This document shows, piece by piece, positions 1 to 8,493 of a stretch of 64,000 bases of DNA. The stretch is taken from positions 18,917 through 82,916 of the forward strand of contig NZ_JAQBOW010000108.1 in the NCBI RefSeq assembly GCF_028287845.1, written 5' to 3'. Numbering within the stretch: position 1 is the first letter of the stretch; every line of letters begins with the position of its first letter. The DNA is from Mucilaginibacter sp. (GTDB taxonomy: Bacteria; Bacteroidota; Bacteroidia; Sphingobacteriales; Sphingobacteriaceae). The position numbers were made by a program, and so were the translations under genes. Below the pieces are notes generated by a model. The model did not search any database. It was not told where the DNA came from and saw only the letters and a list, made by a program, of their open reading frames with translations.

Positions 1-1
1 C

Positions 2-292
2 AATATTGATACGCTGCTCCTGGCCTGCACCCATTACCCTTTGCTGATGGACAAAATAAAAGCGCATTTACCCGCCAATATTAAGGTGATAGCGCAAGGC
101 GATATAGTAGCCAAAAGTCTGGTTGATTACCTGCATCGCCACCCCGGGCTGGAGCAGAAATTAAGCAAAGCAGGTACCCGCAAATTTTATACTACTACAG
201 ATGATACCGCCGATTTTGACCAGCATGCTTCACGGTTCTTCTCGGCACCGGTAACGTCAGAATTTGTATCGGTTACGGAGTTTGGCTGTTAA
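2..292 (+). CDS. murI: Glutamate racemase, C-terminal part (5' end outside window)
   Basis: Glutamate racemase interconverts L- and D-glutamate in the cytoplasm for peptidoglycan. Only the last 96 or so residues are present; the frame is open to the left edge. The piece opens with DTLLLACTHYPLL, which matches the family's second catalytic-cysteine motif (CTHYP), and ends with the family's usual short C-terminal helix region (FYTTTDDTADFDQHASRFF). It is on the same strand as the nuo genes but 130 bases upstream of them, so it probably belongs to a separate or loosely coupled unit. Identification rests on the CTHYP motif and tail; the catalytic N-terminal half cannot be seen. Confidence 0.85.
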   Translation, partial: NIDTLLLACTHYPLLMDKIKAHLPANIKVIAQGDIVAKSLVDYLHRHPGLEQKLSKAGTRKFYTTTDDTADFDQHASRFFSAPVTSEFVSVTEFGC

Positions 293-422
293 GCCTCAAA
301 CCCATGAAACACCGAGTTTAGGTAACGCTTATTTCATTTTCTGCCAGGTCAACCAACTTAATACCCGCTATCTGCCATAATTTAACAACCATTTATTAAG
401 TTTGCAGCTAAAATAAACGGGG

Positions 423-1493
423 TTGAGTTTTTATATTACATATGTTCTTGTAAGTATTGGGCTGTTTGCCTTCTCGGCTTTATTTGCGCTTTTTGCAGTG
501 TATGGCGAACGCAAGGTTTCCGCATTTATCCAAGATAGGCTGGGCCCTACCGAAACTGGTAAATTTGGCCTGCTGCAAACACTTGCAGATATACTAAAGC
601 TGCTGCAAAAAGAAATGATAATCCCTACAGCCGCCGACAAAATATTATTTATGATGGCGCCGGCTATTATATTTATAGCCGTGTATATGGGTTTTGCCGC
701 TTTGCCATGGGCACCGGGTTTAATCCCGTCAAAAATAAACCTGGGGCTTTACTATATTTTCGCCATTATATCTATCGAAACGCTGGGCATATTAATGGCC
801 GGTTGGGGATCGAATAATAAATATTCTATATTGGGTGCCATGCGGTCGGCCGCGCAAATTATATCTTATGAGATACCTGCCGGATTTGCCTTGATATCTG
901 TAGTGATGATAGCGCAAACACTTAACCTACAGGATATAGCCATGCAGCAAGGTACCTTATCTGCCGAAAAAATAAAATTTTTAGGTTTTTGGGATGTAAC
1001 CAAAACAGGAGGATTGTTATCATGGAACATATTCAGGGCGCCGCATTTGATCATTGCTTTTGTGATCTATTTTATAGCCTCATTAGCCGAGAGTAACCGC
1101 GCGCCGTTTGATATACCCGAAGCAGAATCAGAGCTGGTATCTGGCTTTCATACAGAGTTTACCGGGTTGCGTTTCGGGTTGGTGTTTTTAGCCGAATACT
1201 CTATGATGTTCCTCGTATCGATGGTGGGCGTTATCCTTTTTTTAGGGGCATGGAACACGCCCCTGCCCAACATGGGGGCCATGCATTTAGCCGACTGGAC
1301 AACAAACAAAGCATGGGGCATATTTTGGATAGCCACCAAAACATTAACGCTGGTGGGTATACAAATGTGGATTAGGTGGACCATACCAAGACTACGCGTA
1401 GACCAATTAATGAACTTATGCTGGAAAGTATTAACACCATTGGCATTTATATGCATGCTGGTATCAGGTATATGGCGGATATGGTTGATGTAG
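423..1493 (+). CDS. nuoH: NADH-quinone oxidoreductase subunit H
   Basis: Membrane subunit of complex I that links the peripheral arm to the proton-pumping arm and helps form the quinone cavity. The 356 residues hold about eight hydrophobic segments. The family signature GERKVSAFIQDRLGP is at residues 28-42, and the acidic loop around NRAPFDIPEAESELVSGFHTEF lies near residues 225-247; both are classic NuoH/ND1 sequences. An in-frame stop sits nine bases before the TTG at 423 and no ATG is nearby, so TTG is the start. It opens the run nuoH-I-J-K-L-M-N. The genes for the peripheral arm (nuoA-G) are not directly upstream, where murI is found instead. Confidence 0.97.
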   Translation: MSFYITYVLVSIGLFAFSALFALFAVYGERKVSAFIQDRLGPTETGKFGLLQTLADILKLLQKEMIIPTAADKILFMMAPAIIFIAVYMGFAALPWAPGLIPSKINLGLYYIFAIISIETLGILMAGWGSNNKYSILGAMRSAAQIISYEIPAGFALISVVMIAQTLNLQDIAMQQGTLSAEKIKFLGFWDVTKTGGLLSWNIFRAPHLIIAFVIYFIASLAESNRAPFDIPEAESELVSGFHTEFTGLRFGLVFLAEYSMMFLVSMVGVILFLGAWNTPLPNMGAMHLADWTTNKAWGIFWIATKTLTLVGIQMWIRWTIPRLRVDQLMNLCWKVLTPLAFICMLVSGIWRIWLM

Positions 1494-1504
1494 GTTAGTG
1501 ATTA

Positions 1505-1627
1505 GTTATTGGAGATTAGGAATAAAGATTGGTTATTGAAGATTAAAGATTAATAATCGGTGAAATCAAAATAAAATAACAATACAGGTAAAATCAGTGA
1601 AATCAAATAATAAAAATCAGTGATCAA
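1505..1627 (+). repeat. Direct word repeats between nuoH and nuoI
   Basis: This AT-rich spacer is built from two repeated words. GTTATTGrAGATTA occurs at 1505 and 1532. AATCrGTGAAATCAAA occurs at 1555 and 1592 and, in shortened form, at 1615. The GTG start codon of nuoI (1620) lies inside the third copy, so the repeat array appears to have supplied the start. No promoter box was recognised. The pattern resembles the other word-repeat sites in this window, but here the copies all point the same way. Confidence 0.7.
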
Positions 1628-2207
1628 TAAAACAATAAACGGATTTAAAACTACCTGGAAAGGGCTATCCCTTACCGTAAGGCACCTCTTTGCCTCAAAC
1701 GCGAAACGGGAGGTGATATCTGTTACTGATGATAATTATTTTAAAAGGATGGAGGGTACAAATACTATCCAGTACCCGCACCAGTCACTTCCGGTGCCCG
1801 AGGTTGGCCGTTACCAGCTGGATGTAGAAATAGATGACTGTATTGTATGCGATCTCTGTGCTAAAATTTGCCCGGTTGATTGTATCACCATCGATTCCAT
1901 AAAAGCTACTGAATTGATTGGGAACACATCAGACGGTTCGCCTAAACGTATTTATGCCGCCAAGTTTGATATTGATATGGCCAAGTGTATGTACTGCGGC
2001 TTGTGTACCATAGTTTGCCCTACCGAATGCATTGTAATGACCAATCAGTATGACAAGACGGTGTTTGAATTAAAAGATCTTAACTACGAATTTTCTGATA
2101 TGACACCCGAAGTTGCTGCCGAAAAAAAGCAACTACTGGAAAATCAAATAGCCGAAAGGCAGGCAGCAAAATTGGCTGCCATGAATAAAAAGGGGGACGG
2201 CGCATGA
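1620..2207 (+). CDS. nuoI: NADH-quinone oxidoreductase subunit I (2x[4Fe-4S])
   Basis: Peripheral-arm ferredoxin-like subunit that passes electrons through two [4Fe-4S] clusters toward the quinone site of complex I. Two ferredoxin motifs are complete: CIVCDLCAKICP with cysteines 74, 77, 80 and 84, and CMYCGLCTIVCP with cysteines 123, 126, 129 and 133. The 195-residue length is normal for the family. The start is a GTG embedded in an AATCAGTGA repeat word, and the first residues (MINKTINGFKTTWKGLSLT) resemble NuoI N-termini. The stop overlaps the nuoJ start in an ATGA, implying coupled translation. Confidence 0.97.
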   Translation: MINKTINGFKTTWKGLSLTVRHLFASNAKREVISVTDDNYFKRMEGTNTIQYPHQSLPVPEVGRYQLDVEIDDCIVCDLCAKICPVDCITIDSIKATELIGNTSDGSPKRIYAAKFDIDMAKCMYCGLCTIVCPTECIVMTNQYDKTVFELKDLNYEFSDMTPEVAAEKKQLLENQIAERQAAKLAAMNKKGDGA

Positions 2208-2755
2208 GTTTAGCACAGGTGCTTTTTTATGTGATGGCTTTTATAGTGGTGGGATCGGCGTTATTTGTGGCATCAACAAAAAACCTGGTGCGCTCTATTT
2301 TTATGTTTTTTATAACGCTGTTCGCGCTGGCAGGATTATACGTTTTGGCACTGGCAGATTTTGTAGCTATAACCCAAATAGTAATTTATGTAGGTGGGAT
2401 TTTAGTGCTGATATTGTTCGCTTTTATGCTGTCGGGCAAAGAAACGCTGAATGTATTACAGCAGCAAAAAAGCAAATTCATCAGCTTGAACAAATTGCCT
2501 GCAATACTATTGGCAGTGCTGTTTTTTATGGTGATGGTGAATGTGATAACTAAAATTGACGCCGGTAATATAGGCTGGATAAAACAGGTCATCAGCACAA
2601 ATACAGATATCAAGCCAAACGAGGAAATGATAAACAACATCGGCATTAATTTAATGACAAGATATTTATTACCGTTTGAAGCTATATCTATACTGTTGAT
2701 GATGGCTTTGGTAGGTGCGGCCCATTTATCCAGAAAGGAGCGTGGCGCGGTATGA
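2204..2755 (+). CDS. nuoJ: NADH-quinone oxidoreductase subunit J
   Basis: Small integral membrane subunit of the proton-translocating arm of complex I. The 183 residues form about five hydrophobic segments, with the conserved stretch ITQIVIYVGGILVLILFAFML typical of NuoJ/ND6 at about residues 60-80. It starts in an ATGA overlap with nuoI and ends in an ATGA overlap with nuoK, so I-J-K are almost certainly translated together. There is no sign of truncation. Confidence 0.95.
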   Translation: MSLAQVLFYVMAFIVVGSALFVASTKNLVRSIFMFFITLFALAGLYVLALADFVAITQIVIYVGGILVLILFAFMLSGKETLNVLQQQKSKFISLNKLPAILLAVLFFMVMVNVITKIDAGNIGWIKQVISTNTDIKPNEEMINNIGINLMTRYLLPFEAISILLMMALVGAAHLSRKERGAV

Positions 2756-3057
2756 TAACTTTAACCGATTTTTTAATAGTGAGCGCAGCCCTGTTTTGTA
2801 TAGGTTTATACATGATCGTATCAAAACATAACGCTATACAAATATTAATAGGCATTGAACTAATGCTAAATGCCGCCATTTTAAACCTGGTAGCATTTGG
2901 TAAGTTTGATAAGATTAATAACGGCGGGCAAATTTTTGCCCTGTTTGCTATTATACTTGCAGCGGCAACAACAGCGGTAGCTTTAGCGATAATATTAAAC
3001 GTTTATAAAAAATACAGGACCATTGATCCGGCAAGGATTAATAACTTGAAAGATTGA
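2752..3057 (+). CDS. nuoK: NADH-quinone oxidoreductase subunit K
   Basis: Three-helix membrane subunit (ND4L homologue) of the complex I proton path. Its 101 residues are the standard length. The sequence carries the family's conserved membrane glutamates in IGIELMLNAAILN (helix 2) and the AAATTAVALAIIL segment of helix 3. It overlaps nuoJ by four bases and nuoL follows after ten bases. Confidence 0.96.
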   Translation: MITLTDFLIVSAALFCIGLYMIVSKHNAIQILIGIELMLNAAILNLVAFGKFDKINNGGQIFALFAIILAAATTAVALAIILNVYKKYRTIDPARINNLKD

Positions 3058-3067
3058 GCTAAACTAT

Positions 3068-5125
3068 TTGAAAACACTCATACCATACCAGGACCTATCA
3101 ACCATTTACTTTGCAATAGCAGCAGTATTATTGCCGCTGTTTGCCTGTATAGTAAATTGCTGTTTGCCCGGTAAGCGTAATAAGGTTTCGGGCTGGATAG
3201 CTACCATAGCTATTTTGGCAAGCTGTGTTTTATCCATTTCCATTTTTACTAAAACATGGAACGGCCACCCCGCGCATGTGCAGCAGCTTTGGTTCACTAT
3301 TGGTGCTACGCAGTTATATGCCGGAATTTTGTTGAATAACCTGTCGGCAATACTATTGTTGCTGGTTACGGTAATTGCGTTGCCCGTGCATATATACTCC
3401 ATTGCCTACATGAAAAACGACGATAATTACGATCGTTACTTCATCTACCTCAGCTTTTTTTGTTTCAGCATGCTGGCGCTGGTAGTTATTGATAGTATGG
3501 CGCTGTTTTATGCTTTCTGGGAGCTGGTAGGCTTTTCATCTTATTTATTGATAGGTTTTTGGTTCATCCGCGAAAAAGCGGTGCAGGCCAATAAAAAAGC
3601 TTTCCTAATGAACCGTATTGGTGATGTGGGTTTATTAACTGCCATCATTATCTTGTTTGCCCAGTATCACACCTTTGATATCGCTCAACTTTTTGGCGAT
3701 GGCGGCCTAGTTAGCCAATCAACCATTACCAATGGTTTATGGGTATCGCCGGTTGGTAGTTTGCCTGCAATTTGGCAATATGTAGCCTGCGGTGGTATAT
3801 TCTTAGGGGTTGCGGCCAAATCGGCACAGTTCCCGCTGCATACCTGGCTGCCCGATGCTATGGAAGGGCCAACTTCGGTATCGGCGTTAATTCACGCGGC
3901 AACAATGGTAGCTGCGGGCGTATTTTTATTAGGCAGGGTCTATCCCATATTTAACACAACAGAGCTGGATATATTAGCCATAATAGGCTGCTTTACCGCT
4001 TTTATGGCCGCCACCATCGCGCTAACGCAAAACGATTTGAAACGCATTTTGGCTTATTCTACCATATCGCAATTAGGCTTTATGGTAATGGCTATGGGGA
4101 TTGGGGCTTATGCTTCGTCGCTGTTTCATTTGGTTACGCACGCGTTTTTTAAATGTTTGTTGTTTTTGGTAGCGGGTATTGTTATCCACCAAATGCAGCA
4201 CATCAAAGAAGATAACGATCTGGACATCGATCCGCAAAATATTTTATACATGGGCGGCTTGCGCAAGAAACTGCCGTTTACATTTATTGCCGCTGTTATT
4301 GGCGGCCTGGCGCTGATAGGCTTGCCGCTTACATCGGGTTATTTATCAAAGGATGGTATTTTAGTACAAGCTGTTGATTGGTCAGACAGTAAAAGCATCG
4401 GGTTTAGATTAGTACCTATAGGTGCTATCATCACCACCTGGCTAACCGCTTTTTATGTAGCGAGGCTGATAGTAAAAGTGTTTTTTGGCGAGTTTAAATT
4501 GGAGCAATTCCATCCACATATAAAATACCATATCAGCGATGGCGGGTGGAAATACCGTGTGCCGTTAATGCTGTTGGGTGTGGCTTGTTTGTTCCCACTG
4601 TTTTCGCTTAACCCGGTGTTGTATGAGCGTGCCTGGGTGTTTACCGGTTTTAGTTCTATCCACATAGATCGGGTAAACCCTTACCATACTATTGTACCGG
4701 TAGGTGTAAATATATTAAGCTTGTTTTTGATCTATTGGGCATGGGCGGTTTACACTGGGCGCAAAATGCTGGTGTTCCCGCAAACCGGCTTATTGTTCCA
4801 TGTGTCGTACCACGAATGGTATATTGATAAAGTATACAATAAAGTGGTAGTACGTGCGGTAATGGCTTTAAGCAGGGCCCTGTCATGGTTTGATCGTAAG
4901 GTTATTGACGGTTTTATCCACCTGCTGTCAGCCATTACCATAGCCATATCAAAAATAGCTGCCTGGTTTGATTATAATGTTATCGACGGAATATCGCGCC
5001 TGCTTACCTTTATCGTGCAATTAACCGGTAATTTTGTGCGCCGGTTTCAAGGCGGTAAAATTCAATATTATTTGTTTAGCATGCTGGCAATTGTACTGGC
5101 CCTGCTTATTTATTTATCTATTTAG
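3068..5125 (+). CDS. nuoL: NADH-quinone oxidoreductase subunit L
   Basis: Largest antiporter-like subunit of complex I, at the distal end of the membrane arm, with the long lateral helix. The 685 residues hold about 16 hydrophobic segments. The conserved Mrp/ND5 block is seen in FWELVGFSSYLLIGFW, AKSAQFPLHTWLPDAMEGPT and the histidine-rich LFHLVTHAFFKCLLFL. The start is TTG, ten bases after the nuoK stop, with no better in-frame codon. The C-terminal region (from about residue 580) repeats amphipathic stretches such as WFDRKVIDG and WFDYNVIDG. A word-repeat spacer separates it from nuoM. Confidence 0.97.
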   Translation: MKTLIPYQDLSTIYFAIAAVLLPLFACIVNCCLPGKRNKVSGWIATIAILASCVLSISIFTKTWNGHPAHVQQLWFTIGATQLYAGILLNNLSAILLLLVTVIALPVHIYSIAYMKNDDNYDRYFIYLSFFCFSMLALVVIDSMALFYAFWELVGFSSYLLIGFWFIREKAVQANKKAFLMNRIGDVGLLTAIIILFAQYHTFDIAQLFGDGGLVSQSTITNGLWVSPVGSLPAIWQYVACGGIFLGVAAKSAQFPLHTWLPDAMEGPTSVSALIHAATMVAAGVFLLGRVYPIFNTTELDILAIIGCFTAFMAATIALTQNDLKRILAYSTISQLGFMVMAMGIGAYASSLFHLVTHAFFKCLLFLVAGIVIHQMQHIKEDNDLDIDPQNILYMGGLRKKLPFTFIAAVIGGLALIGLPLTSGYLSKDGILVQAVDWSDSKSIGFRLVPIGAIITTWLTAFYVARLIVKVFFGEFKLEQFHPHIKYHISDGGWKYRVPLMLLGVACLFPLFSLNPVLYERAWVFTGFSSIHIDRVNPYHTIVPVGVNILSLFLIYWAWAVYTGRKMLVFPQTGLLFHVSYHEWYIDKVYNKVVVRAVMALSRALSWFDRKVIDGFIHLLSAITIAISKIAAWFDYNVIDGISRLLTFIVQLTGNFVRRFQGGKIQYYLFSMLAIVLALLIYLSI

Positions 5126-5273
5126 ATGTGATTTAGATATGAGATTTGAAACATTAGATTTGAGATTAATTGCCACATCGTTATCGTGTAGAGCGGCTAA
5201 TCTGGATATGTCTGAAATTTCAAAACGCCAATTCAGGATCTCATATCTCATGTCTCAAATCTCAAATCTCACC
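5126..5273. repeat. Inverted word repeat inside the nuo operon
   Basis: The nuoL-nuoM spacer carries GATTTGAGA/GATATGAGA words on the left (5126-5167) and their reverse complements (TCTCATATCTCATG, TCTCAAATCTCAAATCTCACC) on the right (5236-5273). The arms could pair imperfectly with a loop of about 70 bases. The rest of the operon is tightly packed, so this insertion stands out. It has no T-run that would make it a terminator. Confidence 0.75.
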
Positions 5274-5278
5274 AAAGA

Positions 5279-6886
5279 ATGAACTTACTAACCATACTCA
5301 TATTTATCCCCCTGCTATTCGGACTCATCATCGCATTGATGCCTTCCAACTGGCGCGGTAGTTTTAAATACATTACACTGCTGGCTACATTGGTGCAGTT
5401 GTGTATGAGCGTGTGGTTATACCTCAACTTTAAAACGGGCGCGGCTTTTGGCGGTATAGCTACCGAGAGTCAGTTTCAATTTGTTCAAAAACTACCCTGG
5501 ATAAACCTTAACCTGGGCAGCATGGGCCATATGCAAATGGATTATTTTGTGGGGATAGACGGTATATCCATCACCCTGCTGGTAATGACATCATTGGTAT
5601 TGGTTATTGCTGCGCTGGCATCCTGGGAAATTAAGAGTAACCTCAAAGGGTTCTTCGTGCTTTTCCTGATATTGGATATGGCAGTACTCGGCGTATTTTG
5701 CTCGCTGGATTTTTTCCTGTTCTATATTTTTTACGAATTAATGCTACTGCCATTATACTTCCTGATAGGTATGTGGGGAGGGGCACGGCGCGAGTACGCC
5801 GCTATAAAATTCTTCCTATATACCCTGTTCGGTTCAGTATTTATGTTACTGGTGATGATAGGCTTGTACTTGTCGGTTATTGATCCGGCTACCGGCAACC
5901 ATACTTTTAATATGGTGCAGATGATGAACCCGGCTAATTACGGGCATGATTCAATATTTTCAACATTAAGCCATTATACCTTATTTGGTGTACAGGCACG
6001 CACGCTTGGCTTCATTATACTATTTATCGCCTTTGCCATTAAGGTTCCGGTTGTGCCATTGCATACCTGGCTGCCCGACGCGCACGTAGAGGCACCTACC
6101 CCGGTATCTATCATTTTAGCGGCTATCTTGCTTAAAATAGGCGGTTACGGAATTATAAGGATATGTTTAGGCATATTCCCCGACGTAGCCGTATCCGGTG
6201 CATTTTGGCTGGGCTTGCTGGGTGTTATCTCTATAATATATGGCGCGTTAAACGCGTTGGCTCAGCGCGATCTGAAGCGGGTTATCGCTTATTCGTCTGT
6301 ATCGCAAATGGGGTTTGTATTGCTGGGCATAGCCTCGCAAACTGCCGAGGGATTAAGCGGGGCGGTAATACAAATGGTGAGCCATGGATTTTTATCAACT
6401 ATGCTGTTCTTCCTGGCAGGGGTAGTTTATAACAGGGTGCATGACAGGGATATCAGCCATTTTCGCGGATTGGGTACCCTGATGCCAAAATATACCATAT
6501 TTATAATGATAGCCTTCTTTGCTTCATTGGGCCTGCCGGGGTTTTCTGCATTTATTGCCGAGGCATTCTCATTAACAGGTGCTTTTAAATCGGCATCGGT
6601 TAACGGCTTACTACCTTATTGGATGGCGGTTTGCGGCGCAGTTGGTATACTGCTAAGTGCCTGCTATTTTTTATGGACACTGCAACGCATGTTCTTTGGG
6701 TCGGTATCATTAAAAGGAGGAGAGGTTTGGAAAACAGCTTTAGCCGACCTGAATGTTCGTGAAATAATTACCCTGTTGCCTTTGGCGATAATAGTGTTAG
6801 TTTTAGGCATAATGCCATCGTTGGTTTTTGATAAGATTAATGATTCGGTATTGGCGCTGGTGCAGTTTTTACATGTAAATAAATAA
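5279..6886 (+). CDS. nuoM: NADH-quinone oxidoreductase subunit M
   Basis: Antiporter-like proton-pumping subunit of complex I. The 535 residues contain about 14 hydrophobic segments. Family markers are FYIFYELMLLPLYFLIGMWGG near residue 150 with the pumping glutamate, and AFAIKVPVVPLHTWLPDAHVEAPT near residue 245. ATG start 153 bases after nuoL across a word-repeat spacer; nuoN begins one base after its stop. Confidence 0.97.
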   Translation: MNLLTILIFIPLLFGLIIALMPSNWRGSFKYITLLATLVQLCMSVWLYLNFKTGAAFGGIATESQFQFVQKLPWINLNLGSMGHMQMDYFVGIDGISITLLVMTSLVLVIAALASWEIKSNLKGFFVLFLILDMAVLGVFCSLDFFLFYIFYELMLLPLYFLIGMWGGARREYAAIKFFLYTLFGSVFMLLVMIGLYLSVIDPATGNHTFNMVQMMNPANYGHDSIFSTLSHYTLFGVQARTLGFIILFIAFAIKVPVVPLHTWLPDAHVEAPTPVSIILAAILLKIGGYGIIRICLGIFPDVAVSGAFWLGLLGVISIIYGALNALAQRDLKRVIAYSSVSQMGFVLLGIASQTAEGLSGAVIQMVSHGFLSTMLFFLAGVVYNRVHDRDISHFRGLGTLMPKYTIFIMIAFFASLGLPGFSAFIAEAFSLTGAFKSASVNGLLPYWMAVCGAVGILLSACYFLWTLQRMFFGSVSLKGGEVWKTALADLNVREIITLLPLAIIVLVLGIMPSLVFDKINDSVLALVQFLHVNK

Positions 6887-6887
6887 T

Positions 6888-8387
6888 ATGCACGATCTGC
6901 TACCCTATATACAAGGACAATTAACCCAGATACTGGGCGATATGCACTATTTCGGTCCCGAAATATGCTTGTCCTTGTTGTTTATTGTAGTATTAATTAC
7001 CGACTTGCTGTTTGGCCGTAACTCTGAAAAATTATGCCGCATTGTAGCATGCGGGGGTGTTATATTGGTAATATCTAAAGATATTTTACAACTGCACCTA
7101 ATTGGAGACCATAATATATTTCTGTTTAGCGATATGTTGCTGCAGAATCATATATCTTTAATTTTTAGGCTCATTATTGACAGCTCGGCTTTCTTGTTGT
7201 TACTGTACTTCGCGTGGGACGAGCCTTTGGCATCGCATACAAAAAAACTTTCCGACCTTTATTCTATAAGTATAGCCGCGATACTTGGCCTTCATTTAAT
7301 GACGATGGCGGTAAACCTGCTATCGGTTTATTTGGCTATCGAGATGGTATCCATAGCATCATATCTGTTGGTGGCTTATCGTTCAGAAAATGCTTTTAGC
7401 ACCGAGGCCGGGTTAAAATATGTACTATTCGGCGCGGCGGCATCGGCTATTATGTTATATGGTATATCATTACTTTACGGCTTTACCGGTACGTTGAGTT
7501 TGTTCGACCCTAACTTTGTAGCAGGACTTATACAGGTTAATGCAGCAGGCACAACTTTCGCGTTGATATTAGTATTGGTTGGCATAGGCTTTAAATTATC
7601 ATTTGTACCCCTGCATTTTTGGGTACCCGATGTATACGAAGGCGCGCCAACGCCAATTACCGCGTTCCTGTCTACTGTGCCAAAAATTGCCGCGTTTGGA
7701 TTGGTGCTTAATTTTTTAACACCATTCTTAATCTCTCCGCAATGGAAAGCATTTGATTTTGGGTTATACCTGTCGGTTATCGGCATTATTACCATGATAG
7801 CGGGCAACTTTGCCGCTGTAATGCAAAACAACGTTAAGCGCATGCTGGCTTACTCCAGCATAGGCCATACAGGTTTTGCTTTAATGGCGATAGTTACCTT
7901 TACATCACAAGGTATTACGGCCCTGGCTTATTACCTGGCAGTGTATGTTATAGCTAATATTGGCGCGCTGATGCTGGTAACCTATTTCACAAAAATTACC
8001 GGATCAGAAGATGTAAATACTTACAAGGGCCTGGGCCTTAAATATCCTGCAGCATCTATATGTTTTATAATTATACTTATATCATTAACCGGGTTACCGG
8101 TAACCGCCGGCTTTACGGGGAAATTATTAGTGTTCTCTGCGGTTTATAGTGTTTACCAGGCAAATCATAATATCTGGTTGCTGTTATTAACCATAACCGG
8201 GGCGCTTACTACGGTGGTATCTTTATTTTACTACATTAAAATTCCGCTTAATTTATTTTTGAAACGGACAGAAAATACCGCAGAACCAATAGCGCAGTCT
8301 GCTTATATCTTAGTTTTTGCCGTAATTATATCCATAATACTGGTATTGTTAGGTATTTTCCCTAATTGGCTCATCAAATTCTTATAA
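6888..8387 (+). CDS. nuoN: NADH-quinone oxidoreductase subunit N
   Basis: Third antiporter-like subunit of the complex I membrane arm. At 499 residues with about 14 hydrophobic segments it is full length. The motifs YLAIEMVSIASYLLVAY (functional glutamate) and GIGFKLSFVPLHFWVPDVYEGAPT are diagnostic of NuoN/ND2. One base separates it from nuoM, making it the last gene of the operon. No terminator hairpin is evident between its stop and the ammonium transporter gene. Confidence 0.97.
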   Translation: MHDLLPYIQGQLTQILGDMHYFGPEICLSLLFIVVLITDLLFGRNSEKLCRIVACGGVILVISKDILQLHLIGDHNIFLFSDMLLQNHISLIFRLIIDSSAFLLLLYFAWDEPLASHTKKLSDLYSISIAAILGLHLMTMAVNLLSVYLAIEMVSIASYLLVAYRSENAFSTEAGLKYVLFGAAASAIMLYGISLLYGFTGTLSLFDPNFVAGLIQVNAAGTTFALILVLVGIGFKLSFVPLHFWVPDVYEGAPTPITAFLSTVPKIAAFGLVLNFLTPFLISPQWKAFDFGLYLSVIGIITMIAGNFAAVMQNNVKRMLAYSSIGHTGFALMAIVTFTSQGITALAYYLAVYVIANIGALMLVTYFTKITGSEDVNTYKGLGLKYPAASICFIIILISLTGLPVTAGFTGKLLVFSAVYSVYQANHNIWLLLLTITGALTTVVSLFYYIKIPLNLFLKRTENTAEPIAQSAYILVFAVIISIILVLLGIFPNWLIKFL

Positions 8388-8438
8388 AAGGAATCGTTGT
8401 ATATCTTTTTAATAAAAAATTAACGTTTATTTCATTTT

Positions 8439-8458
8439 ATTATGATTTAAATCATAAT
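8439..8458. promoter_or_regulatory. Perfect 20-bp palindrome upstream of the ammonium transporter
   Basis: ATTATGATTTAAATCATAAT is its own reverse complement. The core TGAT-N4-ATCA has the geometry of Crp/Fnr-family operators. It lies 35 bases before the amt start, where a regulator could act on transcription. The binding factor is inference; only the palindrome is directly seen. Confidence 0.5.
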
Positions 8459-8493
8459 TTCAGGCGTTTTTTAAATTATTCTTAAACAATTCC

